Shown: positions 51,955-61,436, counted from the first letter of the stretch. The stretch: DNA of 64,000 nucleotides from Acherontichlamydia pituitae (GCA_019634675.1 JAHCAX010000002.1:248001-312000), one strand, 5' to 3'. Notes: generated by a model from the letters alone, not told the origin. Translations and numbers: made by a program.

Positions 51955-53868
51955 ATGTCAGTATTAGATAGATTAGCAGCTATTCAAGACGCTGTTGTTG
52001 TATATCAGCTTCAACCTGAAGATAATATTCGATTAAAGCTTGAACTTAAGATCAACAAGCTAACGCGTGAAGTCTTATCTACTCCACATCTAGAAGGCCG
52101 TGAAGCCATTCTAAACCAACTCAAATTAGCGCGCACCGAACTGCTACCGAACTTATCGGGCTATGTTGCAGGAAATTTGCAGCTTAACCTCGTTCAAAGC
52201 ATTAAACCGACCCCGATTTGCCCAGCCTACAATAAAATCGAAGTTCCTACTGTCTCCACCTATCATGTCATCGGTTCAAATATTGAAACCGTGCGTCTTG
52301 ATCAACAAGCAATTGATGCTGTTCCGCAATCGTTAAGAGACCGGATGGGAGATCTTTCGCACCACAAGGTCGACCTGTTCTTTACGGCGATCGACGGAAG
52401 GCCGTTCCATCGGATCGACCACATTGCCCAAGGACCAATGAACCTTAGCCTTCATTCATGGGCCCACCCCCATGCCCAACCTGGAGACGATGCCCACCAG
52501 TACCCTGAAACGACCTTGTATCCGATCATGGGAATCCAAAGAGCGCCAGCGGAACAGATCAATCCACGCCATCACGACCGCCCACGCGTCGATCCAGCAT
52601 CTTTTGATGGATTGCGGCGGTTCGATGTTCATGCGCATATGGGCGGAGGAGCTGTATCAGCTCAGAATATGTTGTTCTCACCCGATAACATCCATTTCAA
52701 CCTCGTTCCAGGCTCCCCGTTTGCCATCTTCTGGTCGGGAGCAAAACTTGACCACAAAGCATGCCTGGCAAAAATGCTGGTCATCCTCGATTACAACGAT
52801 CCGATCTGCCAAGCGCTCCTTAATTCGACACGCGACACTCCAAATTTACATTCCCATCTGGAGAAATTGCAAGGTGTAGTCGATGCGATCGACGCCTATT
52901 TTGATCCGATCATCCAAGAATTTGAATCAGGCGTTCCTGCTCAAGGGATGCAGTTATACCAAGGCCTTCCAGAAATGTATAAAAAAGGGATCCACATTGC
53001 AACGTGGAAGCTGCACCAGGAACCAATGGGAGTCCATCCCGACTTCGGTAAGGCCTCTTTCGAACATGACGGATCCTTAATTGCGGAAAGGCATAGCAGC
53101 AACCATCAGCGCGCACAAGCCCTTACGGCATTCAAAGAGAGCCTCAAACAAACGCTTGCCAATTCTCAAGCTGAGCTGTTCACACAAAGCTTGCAGCTTG
53201 CGCGAAGCGACTGCAGCGTGACCCTGATGAAATGCGCTCGAGCATTCCAGAAGAACGCCGTTGAAGGCATGCGCCAATTCCAATTGCTACCCAACGAACT
53301 GCAGGAATCTGTGCGTTTTGCATTCTGGGAACTATCTGGATCTCCTCGCATTGCAGATTTCGGCACACTTCGCTTCCCAGGCAGTTCGAATGCATTAAAA
53401 GTTGAGTCGCTCCTGCTGGCTGCATCGCGTCAAAATGATGTCTACGTCCCAGGAGCAGTACAAGAAGTCGATCCTGTCGTCGTACAGCAAGATTTAGGTT
53501 CTGGAAGCCCGAACCCATCTTCGCAGGACAATAGTGGCTCTCCTGCCGCCTCAAACCCAGACACACAACCTCCTCTGGATTTGACCAGCACGCCAGTAGA
53601 AGAGGCATTCAATCAAGTGCTGGCATTGACCGGAACGGAAGATTTTGAACGAACGCCTGCAGAAGGAAGATCGGCCATCGTCAATGGAATCTTAGCTAAT
53701 CTGCCTAATGATTTCGTACAACGGGTCTATTGGCACTACTATAATGGATATAGAGGAGCTCATCCTGATGAACAGGGCGTAGGCAGCGGCGATAACTGGG
53801 GCGGAAGAAACATCGGCAAAGACATGGACGTTTGCATCCAAGCGTTTATGGATGCCCAAGGCCAATAA
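51955..53868 (+). CDS. 637-residue protein of unknown function with W-G module, candidate effector
   Basis: Start at the ATG 51955 behind GGGGCG. I do not recognise the family. Residues 1-80 are helical (LDRLAAIQDAVVVYQLQPED). The middle (100-260) is rich in His and Asp (HSWAHPHAQPGDDAHQYPE, RFDVHAHMGGGAVSAQN). FDVHAHMGG recalls the metal-binding HxH of amidohydrolases, but later motifs of that family are not seen. Two or three copies of the module shared with the LRR and 1,548-residue proteins follow: LLPNELQESVRFAFWELSGS (about 454) and, at the C-terminus, NLPNDFVQRVYWHYYNGYRG with DNWGGRNIGKD. A Pro/Ser-rich linker precedes the last module. A perfect hairpin closes the unit. Confidence 0.75.
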   Translation: MSVLDRLAAIQDAVVVYQLQPEDNIRLKLELKINKLTREVLSTPHLEGREAILNQLKLARTELLPNLSGYVAGNLQLNLVQSIKPTPICPAYNKIEVPTVSTYHVIGSNIETVRLDQQAIDAVPQSLRDRMGDLSHHKVDLFFTAIDGRPFHRIDHIAQGPMNLSLHSWAHPHAQPGDDAHQYPETTLYPIMGIQRAPAEQINPRHHDRPRVDPASFDGLRRFDVHAHMGGGAVSAQNMLFSPDNIHFNLVPGSPFAIFWSGAKLDHKACLAKMLVILDYNDPICQALLNSTRDTPNLHSHLEKLQGVVDAIDAYFDPIIQEFESGVPAQGMQLYQGLPEMYKKGIHIATWKLHQEPMGVHPDFGKASFEHDGSLIAERHSSNHQRAQALTAFKESLKQTLANSQAELFTQSLQLARSDCSVTLMKCARAFQKNAVEGMRQFQLLPNELQESVRFAFWELSGSPRIADFGTLRFPGSSNALKVESLLLAASRQNDVYVPGAVQEVDPVVVQQDLGSGSPNPSSQDNSGSPAASNPDTQPPLDLTSTPVEEAFNQVLALTGTEDFERTPAEGRSAIVNGILANLPNDFVQRVYWHYYNGYRGAHPDEQGVGSGDNWGGRNIGKDMDVCIQAFMDAQGQ

Positions 53869-53919
53869 TCCTTAAATAATCGATGCGGAAGGCCGCCTCA
53901 GGGCATTTCGCAATGGTTT

Positions 53920-53990
53920 AAAAACAAGATGGCAGGATGGCCAGGATAAAAGAAGCTATTTTATCCTGGCCATCCTGCCATCTTGTTTTT
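53920..53990. terminator. Perfect 32-bp inverted repeat (bidirectional terminator-like hairpin)
   Basis: AAAAACAAGATGGCAGGATG... (53920-53951) pairs perfectly with 53959-53990 around the 7-nt loop GAAGCTA. T-rich tracts follow on the right and A-rich sequence precedes on the left, so it could stop transcription in both directions. The perfect, long stem is unusual for a terminator. Confidence 0.75.
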
Positions 53991-54067
53991 TCTTTCATTT
54001 TTCTTTTTTTTTATCCTTTGTTCCTCTAAAAGTTAAGTTTTAGTTTTGATTTGACACATAAGAGGAA

Positions 54068-55147
54068 ATGATGAAATCGGCTTTTTTCACAACAATAGGC
54101 CTGTGCCTCGGTCTTAGCATTTCCGTGAATGCACAGGACTTAGAATCTCGCGTTTCCACACTTGAAGCCAAAATGTCCACTATTTCAACGCAGACTGCGC
54201 TGGGATCAAGAGGAGCTAGGATGGCCTCAGCAGCGCCGCAGATCGACTCCTATGGTTTCTACGTGACAGCAGACTTCCTCTATTGGAACTTGATCGAAGG
54301 AGGAACCGAATATGCGTTGACCGACAAGACCACACCTGGAAACATCCCTTTTAAAGGCAAGTCCAAAGAAATTAATTTTGACTGGGATCCCGGTTTCCGC
54401 GTCGGCGTCGGCTACCAGCTCGAGGAGCACGATGGCTGGGACGGCTACTTGAACTTCACCTGGTTTCAGACAGAAGAGAGCTCCCATGCGCATGCGCCTT
54501 CCGGAGGCTCCCTCATTCCTCTTTGGGGCTTTCCGTTTACCAATGATGCTACAAGAGCAAAGGCCGACTGGGAATTTGATTTCTACACGTTGGACTTTGA
54601 GCTGGGACGCCGCTATTTTGTCAGCAAGTATCTCTCTGTCAGACCTGAGTTCGGTATCAAATCGGCATGGATCTATCAGCATGTGAAGGCCTCCTTTACA
54701 GACATCGCGGCCTCTGGCACCGATATCCTCAAAGTCCGAAGAAAAAATGATTTTTGGGGCATTGGACCGCGCGCAGGAGTTGACGCAACCTGGTTCTTCA
54801 ATAACCATTTTAGCTTCTATGGAATGGGCTCGGCAGCGCTGCTGTGGGGAGATTTCGATGTCCATGAAAAAGAAAAGGAAGCGATCGCAAATCGGGACTT
54901 GATCAATTTTAATGCCGATTTCCATAGCATCGTCCCTACTGCGCAGCTTCTGCTTGGATTCCAATGGGAATCAAACTTGAACGAGGCGCGCAACCATTTT
55001 AAAATCCTGCTTGCCTATGAGTTCCAATACTGGTGGCGGCAAAACCAAATGCTCGATTTCGAAAGCGCAGGCTCATTTAATCCTGACCGCTTTTCAGAAG
55101 ATGTAAGCCTTCAGGGGCTGACTCTTAACGTGCGCTTTGACTTTTAA
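54068..55147 (+). CDS. MOMP-like outer-membrane beta-barrel protein, copy 1
   Basis: 359 residues (a second ATG at 54071). Signal peptide about 1-22 (cleavage near VNA-QD), then a short coiled coil (LESRVSTLEAKMSTIS), then a beta-barrel ending in F (LNVRFDF). Family marks are FYVTADFLYWNLIEGGTEYA, FDWDPGFRVGVGYQL, WDGYLNFTWF, DFWGIGPRAGVDATW and EFQYWWRQNQM. The WGIGPRAG block is typical of the Legionella_OMP/MOMP-like porin group expanded in Waddlia-type chlamydiae (from memory). It is first of three tandem copies. Confidence 0.88.
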   Translation: MMKSAFFTTIGLCLGLSISVNAQDLESRVSTLEAKMSTISTQTALGSRGARMASAAPQIDSYGFYVTADFLYWNLIEGGTEYALTDKTTPGNIPFKGKSKEINFDWDPGFRVGVGYQLEEHDGWDGYLNFTWFQTEESSHAHAPSGGSLIPLWGFPFTNDATRAKADWEFDFYTLDFELGRRYFVSKYLSVRPEFGIKSAWIYQHVKASFTDIAASGTDILKVRRKNDFWGIGPRAGVDATWFFNNHFSFYGMGSAALLWGDFDVHEKEKEAIANRDLINFNADFHSIVPTAQLLLGFQWESNLNEARNHFKILLAYEFQYWWRQNQMLDFESAGSFNPDRFSEDVSLQGLTLNVRFDF

Positions 55148-55164
55148 CATTACCGAGGTAATCG

Positions 55165-56241
55165 ATGAGCAAGGATCTGTTTAGAAATTTACTGCCGATC
55201 GCTTTATGTGCGATAGGGTCCCTTTGGGCGGATGCGGATCAGGACCTCAATTCACGCGTGACGATCCTCGAGTCCCAGATGAGCGAAGTTTCGATGAAGT
55301 CTCCTTTTGGCAATTTCGGTGCCAAAACAGCGTCCGCTTCCCCTCTGATCAATGGCTACGATGTCTTTGTTTCAGCAGATTTTCTCTATTGGAACCTGCA
55401 AGAAGGGGGGACCGATTACGCCTACAGCTCTCCGAACACGACATCTATTTTCCCTTTGAAAGGGAAACGCAAACACTTGGAGTTCGACTGGGATCCTGGC
55501 TTCCGGACAGGGCTCGGCTTCGTATTTGACCACGACCGATGGGACGCTTACTTTAACTTCACTTGGTTCCAAACATCTCATAGGGCCTCTGCCGAAGAGA
55601 GAAGCGACCGGCGCCTCTTCTCTTTGCTAGCTCCCTATCCATCGGGATTGCAAAGTGCTAAACTGTCTTGGAAAGTCCATTTTTATACCCTTGACTTTGA
55701 GCTGGGGCGCCATTTCTTCGTCAGTAGATTCCTGTCTCTGCGTCCGTTCTTCGGCTTGAAAGGCGCTTGGATCGACCAGCATCGGCATACTCGCTACACG
55801 GATCGGATCGACTCCGATATCTTCATCAAGACTCGAGGCAGATGCGAGTTTCGTGGAATTGGACCATGGGCAGGGATCAACGGAGATTGGCATTTCTGCC
55901 GCAACTTCAGCTTCTTTGGAAGGGTGGCAGGCTCAATCATGTGGGGCGATTTCGATGTGCATGAGAAACAAACTGGAAACAACCACACCCTCTGGTTCGA
56001 TTACGATCTCGACAAGGACCGGATCGTCCCAATGGTCCAATTCCAACTTGGATTCTGCTGGGAGACGAACTTGGGGCACGACCGCTACCATCTCGCATTC
56101 AACCTCAGTTATGAGGACCAGTACTGGTGGCAGCAGAACCAGTTCCCCTATTATCCAGGAACCAATATCCCTAAATTGAATCCGATCAATGAAGATTTAA
56201 GCCTTCAAGGGCTTACCTTCGATGTGCGATTAGACTTTTAA
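55165..56241 (+). CDS. MOMP-like outer-membrane beta-barrel protein, copy 2
   Basis: 358 residues, 17 bp after copy 1, with a GAGGTAA ribosome-binding site. It has the same plan: signal peptide, NSRVTILESQMSEVS coiled coil, FVSADFLYWNLQEGGTDYAY, FDWDPGFRTGLGFVF, FRGIGPWAGINGDW (FRGIGPWAG in place of WGIGPRAG) and terminal VRLDF. It is the most diverged of the three and has extra Cys residues in the barrel (CEFRGIG, FCRNFS, FCWETN), which could form disulphides in the outer-membrane network. Confidence 0.87.
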   Translation: MSKDLFRNLLPIALCAIGSLWADADQDLNSRVTILESQMSEVSMKSPFGNFGAKTASASPLINGYDVFVSADFLYWNLQEGGTDYAYSSPNTTSIFPLKGKRKHLEFDWDPGFRTGLGFVFDHDRWDAYFNFTWFQTSHRASAEERSDRRLFSLLAPYPSGLQSAKLSWKVHFYTLDFELGRHFFVSRFLSLRPFFGLKGAWIDQHRHTRYTDRIDSDIFIKTRGRCEFRGIGPWAGINGDWHFCRNFSFFGRVAGSIMWGDFDVHEKQTGNNHTLWFDYDLDKDRIVPMVQFQLGFCWETNLGHDRYHLAFNLSYEDQYWWQQNQFPYYPGTNIPKLNPINEDLSLQGLTFDVRLDF

Positions 56242-56254
56242 CCAAGGGTAAACC

Positions 56255-57334
56255 ATGAGAGCGCGCTTTTTGACAAATCTATCGATGACTTTAGGAGCCT
56301 CCATTGCCTTGGGCCAACTTTTTGGTGAAGGAGATGTCCAATCCCGTATCTCTGCTTTGGAATTAGAGATGCAAATGGTCCGTACTGAGACGGCAAATGG
56401 CAACTTCGGAGCACGGACGGCTTCAGCTAATCCCCAAGTCGACAGCTACGGCTGGTATACGACAGCAGATTTTCTATGGTGGAACCTCTATGAAGGGGGA
56501 ACAGATTACGTTTACACCGACCGGGAAACTCCTGGAGCAACCCCATTTAAAGGGAAGCTCAAGCACCTTGACTTCGATTGGAATCCCGGCTTCCGCGTTG
56601 GGATCGGCTATCAGCTCGACGAGCATGATGGATGGGACGGCTATTTAAACTTCACATGGTACCAAACTGATGCAAGCAATTCAAAATCGGCGCACGGCGA
56701 CCATGCGTTGATCACTGCCGATGGCCTTGTCTCTTCGCTTACACTGAACAAGGCCCACGCCCATTGGAATGTCGCATTCTACAACCTCTATTTGGAGCTA
56801 GGAAGGAACTTTTTCGTCAGCAAGTTTCTCTCGGTGCGCCCTGCATTTGGCTTGGTCACGACCTGGTTCAATCAAAACAGAAGGATCCGCTACGTTGCCG
56901 ATTCCCCCTATTTGAAGTTGAACATCCATGGGCACAATGACTTCTGGGGCATTGGACCGCGCGCCGGTTTTACTGGCGAATGGTTCCTCGGGGAACACTT
57001 TGGCCTATTTGGATCGGCAACGGGAGCTCTGCTTTGGGGTACATTTGATGTGCATGAGGAAGAAAACTCATCGGCAGCTGGAAAAATTTACGACCTGAAT
57101 TTCGATACGCACCATTTCTCGCCGATGCTCGGTTTTCAGCTTGGGATCGCCTACGATGTCAATTTCCACAACAACCAAAACCATTTTGGCGTCAAAGTGG
57201 CCTATGAGAACCAGTACTGGTGGCGTCAGAACCAATTCCCCAACTTCTCAGGATCTCCCAGCCTTTACTGGGAACATGATTCTGAAGACTTGAGCATGCA
57301 AGGACTAACGGTGGACTTCCGCTTTGACTTTTAA
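56255..57334 (+). CDS. MOMP-like outer-membrane beta-barrel protein, copy 3
   Basis: 359 residues, 13 bp after copy 2. Signal peptide about 1-25, then QSRISALELEMQMVR coiled coil, WYTTADFLWWNLYEGGTDYV, FDWNPGFRVGIGYQLDEHDG, DFWGIGPRAGFTGEW and terminal VDFRFDF. It is closer to copy 1 than to copy 2 in the WGIGPRAG region. Its 3' end overlaps the oppositely directed Mg-ATPase gene by 30 bp. The three genes form one likely transcription unit. Confidence 0.88.
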   Translation: MRARFLTNLSMTLGASIALGQLFGEGDVQSRISALELEMQMVRTETANGNFGARTASANPQVDSYGWYTTADFLWWNLYEGGTDYVYTDRETPGATPFKGKLKHLDFDWNPGFRVGIGYQLDEHDGWDGYLNFTWYQTDASNSKSAHGDHALITADGLVSSLTLNKAHAHWNVAFYNLYLELGRNFFVSKFLSVRPAFGLVTTWFNQNRRIRYVADSPYLKLNIHGHNDFWGIGPRAGFTGEWFLGEHFGLFGSATGALLWGTFDVHEEENSSAAGKIYDLNFDTHHFSPMLGFQLGIAYDVNFHNNQNHFGVKVAYENQYWWRQNQFPNFSGSPSLYWEHDSEDLSMQGLTVDFRFDF

Positions 57335-59857
57335 TTCCCCTTTCAGGGAACCATGGTTCTTATAAAACTGCTTTTTGGCCAGTTCAACGCTGAAGACGTA
57401 AAGGCCGACGATCGCAATGATTGCGCAGTAGAAACCTAGCGGCAGCGGAACAAATCCAAATAAGGTTCCAAGCGGTGTTAGCGGCAGCAGGAAGGTCAGT
57501 GCGATCACACCGGCCACAGCCCATGAAAGGTATGGGCTTGGACGCGACTCAAAAAAGGGCTTGCGAGTGCGGATCACCAGGACAATAGCTGCAGCGGATG
57601 TGACCGACTCGATAAACCAGCCTGTCCTAAACTCTGCCGATGGAGCCCTGAGGACAAACAAGAGAATGCCGAAGGTCAAGAAATCAAATAGGGAGCTGAT
57701 CCAGCCAAAAAGGATCATGAAGCTCTTGATCATCTTGATGTCCCATTTGACCGGTTTCTCAATGACTTCATGATCAACATGGTCGGTCGCTATCGTCATT
57801 TCAGGAACATCTGTCAGCAAGTTCATCAGCAGGATCTGCTTGGGCAATAGGGGTAAAAAGGGGAGAAACACTGAAATGCCCGCCATGCTGAACATATTGC
57901 CGAAGTTGGCGCTTGATGCCATAAAGACATACTTCAAAGTATTGGCAAAGGTCTTGCGCCCTTCCCTTACTCCCCTAAGAAGCGCAGAGAGGTCTTTTTT
58001 CAACATGACAATATCGGCAACTTCCTTTGCGACATCGACCGATGTATTGACAGAGATCCCCACATCGGCAGTATGAAGCGCAGTCGCATCGTTGATCCCG
58101 TCCCCCAAAAACCCGACGACATAGCCAGCTTTGCGCAAGCTTAAAATAATCCTTTCTTTTTGGTTGGGCTCAACTTCTGCGAACAAATTGACATGCTGGA
58201 CCTTCTTCATTAAGGCATTGTCCGACATATGGCGGATATCCCTTCCCGTAAGAATCTCATTGTTCTTGAGCCCTATCTGCTCGGAGATATGAGCTGTCAC
58301 CAAACGGTGGTCGCCCGATATGATCTTAAGCGAAACCCCCATCTCTTTAAGACGCTGGACAGTCTCTGCAATCCCCGGTTTTAAAGGATCAAAGAAAAGA
58401 AGAAACCCTAAAAAAGTCATCTGGTCTTCATCATCCCGCGTGATCGAAGAGGACGAACAGCTCTTGATGGCCACTCCGATCGCCCGGAACCCTTGTTCGC
58501 AATAGCTTGAAAACAGTTTTTCAATCGGCTCTCTGACCGATTCGATTGGGACCTCTTCGCCATTTGCCTTGCGGGCCTTTGAACAAATCGGAAGCATATG
58601 GGAAAAGGCCCCCTTGGTGATCATGACAAGCTCTTTCCCATCGGATGCCAAGACGCTCAGCCGTTTCCGGATGAAATCGTATGGGATCTCATCCCGCTTG
58701 TGCCAATTCCCAAACTCTTTCTTTTTCTTCACAATGGCTTCATCGATCGGATTGGAATACCCTGTTTGCATCGATGCGTTCAGATAAGAGAATTGAAGGA
58801 CCTCGTCAAAATGAGCGCCTTCGCAGTCGACCCACCCATCAAGCTGGGCTACACCGTCGGTCAGTGTTCCCGTCTTGTCTGCGCATAGCACGTTCATGCT
58901 GCCAAAGTTTTCGATGGAGGACAGCCTCTTCACAATCACTTTTTCTTTGGCCATCCGTTTGGCGCCTCTTGCCAAATTGATGCTGACGATCGCAGGAAGA
59001 AGCTGCGGCGTCAATCCAACCGCCAAGGCCAGCGCAAACATAAAGGATTCCAGGACGGGACGGTGCAAATAGATGTTGAACGCAAAAATGGCGATCACGA
59101 GGATCAGCGTGACTTCCAATAGCAAATAGCCGAAATGGCGCAGCCCATTTTCAAAGGAGGTCTCCGGAGGGCGGAGTTTCAGCCGTTCGGCAACTTTGCC
59201 AAACTCAGTCTGCTTTCCTGATAAGACAACGAGCGCTTTTGCGGCTCCGCTGACCATATGGCTTCCCATGAACAGCGTGTTCGTCCGTTTTGCAAGAGGG
59301 GTGTCCTCAGGCAAGACCCCCTCTTTTTTTTCGACGTGGAAGGTCTCACCCGTCAGCGCCGCCTCATCGACAAAGCAATCCTTCGATTCCAAAATGAAAC
59401 AGTCTCCGGGAATCATGTCCCCAGCGCTTAACAGGACAATATCGCCGGGAACCACCTCTTCCATAGGGACCTCGATGGTATGCCCGCCTCTGATGACCAA
59501 AGCTTTGACCTGCACTATGGCAAGCAGTTTGCTGACAGCAAGAGTGGCTCCCCTTTCTTGGAAAAAGCTCAAGATCCCGCTGCCGAGCACGATGACTAAG
59601 ATGATGATCGCATCTGTCTTGTCCTTCAGCGAAAACGATAGGATCGCAGCGACGAGCAGAAGAAGGATCAATGGACTCTTGAACTGGCTTAAAAAAAGGA
59701 CCAGCATGGAATTTTTTTTTGCACGGATGTGCTGAGCTCCCAACTTCTTTAATCGGATGGCAGCTTCTTTACTATCGAGCCCGAGCGAAGAAGCACGCAG
59801 CTTTTCCATCAGCTTTGCTGCACTCCAATGCCAAAATGAAAAAGGCTGGTGTTCCAT
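57305..59857 (-). CDS. Magnesium-translocating P-type ATPase (MgtA/MgtB-like)
   Basis: 850 residues. Phosphorylation site VLCADKTGTLTDG, actuator loop DEAALTGET, hinge GFLGDGINDATALHTADVGI and ten predicted membrane helices, in the size range of MgtA. The family pumps Mg2+ into the cytosol using ATP. It is third in the leftward operon after the hydrolase and TSUP genes (10 and 13 bp apart), and its 3' end overlaps the porin gene. Ion specificity is inferred from overall similarity to P3B ATPases. Confidence 0.92.
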   Translation of the reverse strand: MEHQPFSFWHWSAAKLMEKLRASSLGLDSKEAAIRLKKLGAQHIRAKKNSMLVLFLSQFKSPLILLLLVAAILSFSLKDKTDAIIILVIVLGSGILSFFQERGATLAVSKLLAIVQVKALVIRGGHTIEVPMEEVVPGDIVLLSAGDMIPGDCFILESKDCFVDEAALTGETFHVEKKEGVLPEDTPLAKRTNTLFMGSHMVSGAAKALVVLSGKQTEFGKVAERLKLRPPETSFENGLRHFGYLLLEVTLILVIAIFAFNIYLHRPVLESFMFALALAVGLTPQLLPAIVSINLARGAKRMAKEKVIVKRLSSIENFGSMNVLCADKTGTLTDGVAQLDGWVDCEGAHFDEVLQFSYLNASMQTGYSNPIDEAIVKKKKEFGNWHKRDEIPYDFIRKRLSVLASDGKELVMITKGAFSHMLPICSKARKANGEEVPIESVREPIEKLFSSYCEQGFRAIGVAIKSCSSSSITRDDEDQMTFLGFLLFFDPLKPGIAETVQRLKEMGVSLKIISGDHRLVTAHISEQIGLKNNEILTGRDIRHMSDNALMKKVQHVNLFAEVEPNQKERIILSLRKAGYVVGFLGDGINDATALHTADVGISVNTSVDVAKEVADIVMLKKDLSALLRGVREGRKTFANTLKYVFMASSANFGNMFSMAGISVFLPFLPLLPKQILLMNLLTDVPEMTIATDHVDHEVIEKPVKWDIKMIKSFMILFGWISSLFDFLTFGILLFVLRAPSAEFRTGWFIESVTSAAAIVLVIRTRKPFFESRPSPYLSWAVAGVIALTFLLPLTPLGTLFGFVPLPLGFYCAIIAIVGLYVFSVELAKKQFYKNHGSLKGELKVKAEVHR

Positions 59858-59870
59858 CGTCTTCTTGCTC

Positions 59871-60623
59871 CTATAAAAAAAACATCGCCGCGCCGCCTGC
59901 GAAAATCACAGCAAGGGTCACTCTTCTAATCCACACTTCCCCTTTTTGGATCTGATAGCGCCCACCGAAATATTCGCCAAGGCCGCCTGCAATCAAAATA
60001 ATCGCCATCAGCTTCCAATCCACAATATCATACCAAACAAACAAAAGCGACGAGCTCAATGCGCTGCCGAAATTTGCCAGCTTGCGGACTGGAGCTGACG
60101 AAAGGTAGCTTTTGTCATAATTTAAAATAAGCAGATAAGCAAAAAGAATTCCAGATCCCCCGACGAATGCCGCAATAATCCCAATGACAAGCGTGGAGAT
60201 GATGCCGACTGCCTGCTTTGCCTTAGACATTTTCGTATGGCGGGAAACAATTCCGATGTCTTTGCGCACAAGCAAGATCAGTCCGATCAATACAATGAAA
60301 ATCCCTAAGATCATTTTCAGTAAATGGGGATTGACGAACGAAACAATCTCCGCTCCAATAATCCCTCCTAAAAAAGAAGGGATGAACAGATGGAATGCCA
60401 GCTTCCAATCGATTTCCAAAGTTTTACGCTGCTGAATAAAGGAAAGAGCTCCTCCGATGCGGGCGATCAGGTTGGAAACGCGGAATGTCCCGATGGCCAC
60501 ATTAGGAGGAAGTCCAAACATGATCAGAACGGGTCGAGAAAGCAGGCCGATCCCGCCGCTGACCACGCTGAAAAAACTTAAGACAAAGATCACAAGAGCT
60601 AGAAGAATTTCTTTCCAAGGCAT
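59871..60623 (-). CDS. TSUP/TauE-SafE family membrane permease
   Basis: 250 residues with about seven to eight hydrophobic segments. The two half-repeats with SGGIGLLSRPVLIMFGLPPN and FVGGSGILFAYLLILNYDKS are the glycine/proline-rich signatures of the DUF81 (TauE/SafE) family. Members move small organosulfonates, sulfite or related anions across the inner membrane; the substrate is not known here. Genes on both sides are only 10-13 bp away, so it is co-transcribed with the hydrolase and the Mg-ATPase. Confidence 0.85.
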   Translation of the reverse strand: MPWKEILLALVIFVLSFFSVVSGGIGLLSRPVLIMFGLPPNVAIGTFRVSNLIARIGGALSFIQQRKTLEIDWKLAFHLFIPSFLGGIIGAEIVSFVNPHLLKMILGIFIVLIGLILLVRKDIGIVSRHTKMSKAKQAVGIISTLVIGIIAAFVGGSGILFAYLLILNYDKSYLSSAPVRKLANFGSALSSSLLFVWYDIVDWKLMAIILIAGGLGEYFGGRYQIQKGEVWIRRVTLAVIFAGGAAMFFL

Positions 60624-60633
60624 CCCGTCTTCC

Positions 60634-61263
60634 TTACTTCAGGTGCTGACTAAACCAACTCAGAGCTAGCTGCGCCACCTGATCAAGAGCGCCCGGCTCT
60701 TCAAACAAATGGGTCGCTTTGGGAACAATGATAAGCTTCTTTTCACACTGGAGAAGCTCCAGCGCTTCTTCATTCATGCCGATCACTGGAACATCATAGC
60801 CGCCTACAATCAACAACGTGGGAGCTTTGACCTGCGGAAGATGCGCCGCAAGGTCGGGCCTTCCTCCTCTTGATACCACAGCTTTGACCGCCCCTTTCTT
60901 TTCCGCCGCGGCGGAAAGAGCGGCAGCAGCGCCTGTGCTCGCGCCGAAATAGCCAATTTGCAGATGAGCGGTCTTTTTATCCTTCAGCAGCCAATCGGTG
61001 ACAAAGCTCAGTCTCTTTGTTAGCAACCCGATATCAAAGCGCAAATGCGCTGTCGCCATGTCCTCTTCCTCTTCATCCATTGTCAATAGGTCGATGAGAA
61101 GGGTCGCAAGCCCCCCTTTTTGCAGGGTTTTAGCGACATGCTTGTTGCGCGGGCTATGCCGGCTGCTGCCGCTCCCATGGGCAAAGACGACGATCCCTGA
61201 TGCCCCTTGCGGCACCTCCAAATCCCCTTCTAAATGCCTACCTTGATCAATAGGAACCTGCAT
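60634..61263 (-). CDS. Dienelactone-hydrolase-like alpha/beta hydrolase
   Basis: 209 residues. GIVVFAHGSGSSRHSPRNKH forms the oxyanion region, IGYFGASTGAAAALSAAAEK the nucleophile elbow (Ser in GASTG), PTLLIVGGYDVPVIGMNEEA the acid and IVPKATHLFEEPGALDQ the His. This is the layout of the small dienelactone-hydrolase/phosphoribosyltransferase-associated group. It is first of the leftward operon. A fragment of its 5' end is repeated at 62,762-62,821, evidence of a tandem duplication. Confidence 0.85.
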   Translation of the reverse strand: MQVPIDQGRHLEGDLEVPQGASGIVVFAHGSGSSRHSPRNKHVAKTLQKGGLATLLIDLLTMDEEEEDMATAHLRFDIGLLTKRLSFVTDWLLKDKKTAHLQIGYFGASTGAAAALSAAAEKKGAVKAVVSRGGRPDLAAHLPQVKAPTLLIVGGYDVPVIGMNEEALELLQCEKKLIIVPKATHLFEEPGALDQVAQLALSWFSQHLK

Positions 61264-61436
61264 CTATAACTCCTGCTTTCTATCCTAAACCTAGAGATAT
61301 CGTAATCAGTGATTTATGTTAACAAATTAAAATTTTAATTTTACAAATTAACATTTTAATAAAACTAGACTTAATTAAACAAAATAAATATAATTAAATA
61401 AGTTTTATAATAATAAAATTAATAAGGAGAAATAAA

